Shown in pieces: positions 5,508 to 6,260 of a stretch of 6,260 nt of DNA (position 1 is its first letter; the number at the start of each line of letters is the position of its first letter). The notes beneath the pieces were generated by a model, which was given only the letters and a program-made list of their open reading frames with translations, did not search any database and had not been told where the DNA came from. Origin of the DNA: Pseudomonadales bacterium (GTDB lineage Bacteria > Pseudomonadota > Gammaproteobacteria > Pseudomonadales > Azotimanducaceae). Where the stretch lies: NCBI GenBank assembly GCA_021295935.1, contig JAGWBL010000066.1, positions 1-6,260 on the forward strand, given 5' to 3'. The position numbers were made by a program, and so were the translations under genes.

Positions 5508-6137
5508 TTGGGTGTCGCGACGCGGGTGACGGTCGCTTTCGGAGGCACGTTCGACCCTATTCACTCCGGGCACCTGCAAGCTGCCAGGACGGCCGCACAG
5601 AGATTAGGCGTGCCGCGGGTGCTGATGATTCCGGCCAAGGTGCCTCGTCTGCGTGAACCCCCTCACGCTTCGGCCTCCCAACGCTTCGAGATGCTCCGCA
5701 TCGCATGCGAATCAGATCCGGTGCTCGCTCCTTGCGATGTCGACTTGCTGCGCCAAGGGGCAGAGACCCGGACCATCGACACCATAGAACAACTCTCCGG
5801 TCGCGCCGGCAGCCATGTGGTCTGGATTGCTGGCAACGACGCCATCCGCAACATCGCTCGGTGGCACCGACCATCCGACCTCTCGAAGCAGGCGAGTCTT
5901 GTCGTGCTGAATCGGTTCGTGACCGATCAGAGTCGAACACCGGAGGGGTTTGGGGAAACGGACGATCCGCACGCGCTGCTGGAGACCCCAGGACTTGCGT
6001 ATTGGCCTCCCGATTCGATGCCTGCGATCTCCTCGACCGCTGTCCGGGAAGCGTTGCGCAGGAGAGACTTTGGAGAGCTTCGCGTGCCGAGGGAAGTGAT
6101 AAAATACATTGACATGAACGGTCTCTACAGAGATTGA
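5508..6137 (+). CDS. nadD: Nicotinate-nucleotide adenylyltransferase (NadD)
   Basis: NadD joins nicotinate mononucleotide to AMP from ATP, giving nicotinate adenine dinucleotide, the penultimate step of NAD synthesis in the cytoplasm. The 209-residue length is normal. The nucleotidyltransferase signature is FGGTFDPIHSGHL (11-23), with the HxGH motif at 19-22. PxLREPPHASASQRFEML (about 46-63) matches the substrate-binding PPHK-S--R--ML region. WIAGNDAIRNIARWH (107-120) matches the GADA---W- block, and ISSTAVR (174-180) is the second nucleotide-binding motif. The end YIDMNGLYRD is typical. Two starts are possible: TTG at 5508 or GTG at 5526. The GTG would give MTVAFGGTFDP, closer to usual family spacing, and neither has a strong SD. 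The gene is followed by rsfS, a very common pairing. Confidence 0.96.
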   Translation: MGVATRVTVAFGGTFDPIHSGHLQAARTAAQRLGVPRVLMIPAKVPRLREPPHASASQRFEMLRIACESDPVLAPCDVDLLRQGAETRTIDTIEQLSGRAGSHVVWIAGNDAIRNIARWHRPSDLSKQASLVVLNRFVTDQSRTPEGFGETDDPHALLETPGLAYWPPDSMPAISSTAVREALRRRDFGELRVPREVIKYIDMNGLYRD

Positions 6138-6260
6138 AGCCGGCATCGAATCCGCGGAGTGACCTGAGCGGCTGGATCGTTGACCAACTCGACGAACTGA
6201 AGGCCCGCGATGTCGCTGTTCTGGATGTCAGCCGCTTGACCACGATCACCGATCAAATGG
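6134..6260 (+). CDS. rsfS: Ribosomal silencing factor RsfS, N-terminal part (truncated by window edge)
   Basis: RsfS binds ribosomal protein L14 (uL14) and blocks joining of the ribosomal subunits when nutrients are short. Forty-two residues are visible. LSGWIVDQLDELKARDVAVLDV and SRLTTITDQM match the family start (LxxxVxxAL-DLKA-DI-VLDV--LTSITDYM). The best start is TTG at 6134, since the frame is closed by TGA at 6110 and has no ATG or GTG before the conserved region. The TTG overlaps the nadD TGA stop in the sequence TTGA, implying translational coupling. The Asp-Gln-Met in place of the usual Asp-Tyr-Met/Phe at the end is a small variation. The rest of the gene lies outside the window. Confidence 0.88.
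   Translation, partial: MKPASNPRSDLSGWIVDQLDELKARDVAVLDVSRLTTITDQM

Noticed and set aside
6109..6137. Perfect TTGACA at 6109-6114 as an rsfS promoter
   Set aside because: No -10 hexamer at 16-18 bp. It lies inside the conserved end of nadD, and rsfS is better explained as co-transcribed.
1..6260. CRISPR array, toxin-antitoxin, phage or complete insertion sequence
   Set aside because: No regularly spaced repeats, transposase or integrase motifs, or toxin/antitoxin-like gene pairs were seen. The only tandem repeats are the two described.

Overview
The window looks like a moderately high-GC Gram-negative proteobacterium, most likely a gammaproteobacterium. The evidence is an outer-membrane TonB-dependent receptor of the large OmpA-sized-plug, RNPNTR-type family common in marine and soil Gammaproteobacteria and Sphingomonadales, an SSB with a DDDLPF tip, a BacA-type undecaprenyl-pyrophosphate phosphatase and a nadD-rsfS pair. 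This assignment is inferred from family resemblance only.

Layout. Positions 1-2258 (minus strand) hold a TonB-dependent receptor that still has a secretion signal, TonB box, plug and barrel in one continuous reading frame, but the frame is cut by two stop codons (TAA at 1311-1313, TAG at 60-62). The gene runs off the left edge. Its upstream side (about 2259-2360) has a good ribosome binding site, a plausible promoter and a 12-bp direct repeat. Positions 2259-3407 are about 1.15 kb with no recognisable gene but several perfect hairpins. ssb (plus, 3408-3944) has a linker made of a duplicated 20-residue RGG-like unit. It converges on uppP (minus, 4155-4949) across a 210-bp gap with three hairpins. 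Positions 4950-5507 contain a coding-like but start-less frame, a perfect 19-bp tandem duplication and no convincing gene. The window ends with nadD (plus, 5508-6137), whose stop codon overlaps a TTG start for rsfS (partial, runs off the right edge).

How they work together. The intact genes are housekeeping: single-strand DNA protection, recycling of the undecaprenyl carrier for the cell wall, NAD synthesis and ribosome silencing. Only nadD-rsfS looks like a true operon. Intact genes cover only about one third of the window. That, a receptor killed by point nonsense mutations, a lost invariant glycine and long gene-free stretches fit a genome in an early stage of erosion (for example a recent host-associated lifestyle), though one window cannot prove it. 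I found no defence system, CRISPR array, complete mobile element or RNA gene.
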